NCBI GenBank assembly: GCA_027485915.1
Contig: JAIXQA010000022.1
Location: 1-64,000 of the forward strand
Length of the DNA stretch: 64,000 nucleotides
Direction of reading: 5' to 3'
Source: Alphaproteobacteria bacterium
GTDB taxonomy: Bacteria > Pseudomonadota > Alphaproteobacteria > Caulobacterales > Aquidulcibacteraceae
Shown here: one piece after another, positions 63,189 through 64,000 of the stretch
Layout: every line of letters begins with the position of its first letter
Numbering within the stretch: position 1 is the first letter of the stretch
Notes under the pieces: generated by a model
Databases searched by the model: none
What the model was told of the DNA's origin: nothing
What the model saw: only the letters and a program-made list of their open reading frames with translations
Translations under genes and position numbers: made by a program

Positions 63189-64000
63189 ATGTTTGACTTT
63201 CTTGTTGCTACCTCACTTCGAAATCGGGTGCTGGTGCTGTTTGCATCACTAGCACTTATCCTATTTGGCATCCTCGCCACCATGCGACTGCCGGTCGACG
63301 TCTTGCCCGATCTCAACAAGCCAACGGTTACGATCATGACCGAAGCAGGCGGGATGGCCCCGCCCGAAGTCGAAGCTCAAATCACCCAGCCACTTGAAAA
63401 CGCCATGAGCGGTATACCCGGCGTGTCGCGCGTGCGATCGGTAACCGGTGTAGGCCTGTCTATGGTCTATATTGAGTTTGGCTGGGATGCAGAGATTTTC
63501 CGGGCCCGCCAACAGGTGTCAGAGCGGCTCGCTTTGGCCAAAGAGTCGATGGCGGACCTCGATCATGCCCCGCAAATGGGCCCGGTTACCTCCATCATGG
63601 GCGAGATTTTGCTGGTAGCCATTCCTTATGGCGACGCTGACCCCATGGCTGCGCGTGAAGTGGCAGACTTCCAAATCCGACCACGCTTACTTACCATTCC
63701 AGGTGTCGCACAAGTGATCCCTATTGGCGGCCAAGTGCGACAATTCCGCATTTCGCCGAATGCGGCTCGCATGGGTCAATTGGGCGTCAGTTTGGAGGCC
63801 ATCGAACGCGCCGCGCAGGGTTTTGCCTCAAATGCGGGTGGCGGCTTTATTGATCAGGGTGGTCGAGAATTTGTCGTACGCGCTTTATCGCGCACGGCGC
63901 GGGTTGAGGACTTGGGCTCTATTTCGGTTACCACACGCACCGGCGGCATTGTCCGACTGGACCAAGTGGCTGAGGTTGAGTTTGCAGCGCGCTTCCGGCG
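63189..64000 (+). CDS. CzcA/CusA-type heavy-metal RND pump (N-terminal part)
   Basis: The first 270 residues of an RND pump, cut by the window end. It begins MFDFLVATSLRNRVLVLFA (first membrane helix), then MRLPVDVLPDLNKPTVTIM and ITQPLENAMSGIPGVSRVRS, all diagnostic for the heavy-metal (HME) subgroup. It would use the proton gradient to export divalent or monovalent metals. It starts four bases after the adaptor stop region and completes the tripartite complex. The metal cannot be settled here because the ion-relay residues lie downstream. Confidence 0.92.
   Translation, partial: MFDFLVATSLRNRVLVLFASLALILFGILATMRLPVDVLPDLNKPTVTIMTEAGGMAPPEVEAQITQPLENAMSGIPGVSRVRSVTGVGLSMVYIEFGWDAEIFRARQQVSERLALAKESMADLDHAPQMGPVTSIMGEILLVAIPYGDADPMAAREVADFQIRPRLLTIPGVAQVIPIGGQVRQFRISPNAARMGQLGVSLEAIERAAQGFASNAGGGFIDQGGREFVVRALSRTARVEDLGSISVTTRTGGIVRLDQVAEVEFAARFR

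Overview
The window looks like a chromosomal piece of an alphaproteobacterium, probably Caulobacterales- or Hyphomonadaceae-like. The reasons are the glnB-glnA pair, a PaaG-like hydratase, an MprF, a Tad-type pilus protein, a carB-greA unit and a uniform, fairly GC-rich backbone codon use. The species cannot be named from the sequence alone.

Bases 1-34 kb are mostly ordinary metabolism and housekeeping. In order they hold: the end of an ion channel; an HTH regulator/membrane protein operon with two strong operator-like palindromes; the biotin-carrying alpha subunit of an acyl-CoA carboxylase; a YegD-like Hsp70; a small GIY-YIG nuclease framed by two copies of a 91-bp repeat (two more copies lie near 10.7 kb); an aldo/keto reductase; a BaiN/HI0933-type flavoprotein; MprF; a thioesterase-DUF423-epoxide hydrolase-prolyl aminopeptidase-YgfZ run; an AEC transporter with a PaaG-like hydratase; a lytic transglycosylase; glutamine synthetase with PII; a thiolase-like protein; a GH5 glycosidase coupled to an acyltransferase; a 3-oxoacid CoA-transferase pair; carB-greA; a Tat-exported glycogen-debranching-like enzyme; and a hybrid histidine kinase.

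Bases 34-41 kb hold small envelope and membrane genes, a PRC-barrel protein, a Tad-type protein, a DUF1801 protein and an alpha/beta hydrolase. From about 41 kb the character changes to small, more AT-rich, poorly known genes. This stretch (41-50 kb) holds a WapI-like immunity protein, an RNA-repair and ribosome-rescue operon (33-aa ORF, 162-aa conserved protein, RtcB2-type ligase, PrfH), Sel1, DUF7336 and two tandem DUF4288-like proteins. I read it as a toxin-damage resistance island.

Bases 50.5-57.7 kb carry a tyrosine recombinase and a complete Tn7-like transposition module (tnsA, tnsB, tniB/tnsC, tniQ/tnsD-like), packed as one leftward operon. Next to tnsA lie an unexplained strong terminator and a Ner-like/XRE divergent regulator pair. 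A 217-bp element with near-perfect terminal inverted repeats separates this from a heavy-metal efflux locus at 59.3-64 kb (CsoR/RcnR-type sensor, a His/Cys-rich periplasmic protein, TolC-like channel, adaptor and CzcA/CusA pump). The pump runs off the window edge, and a C-rich CsoR/RcnR-style operator sits just before the efflux genes.

No tRNA, rRNA or CRISPR array was found.
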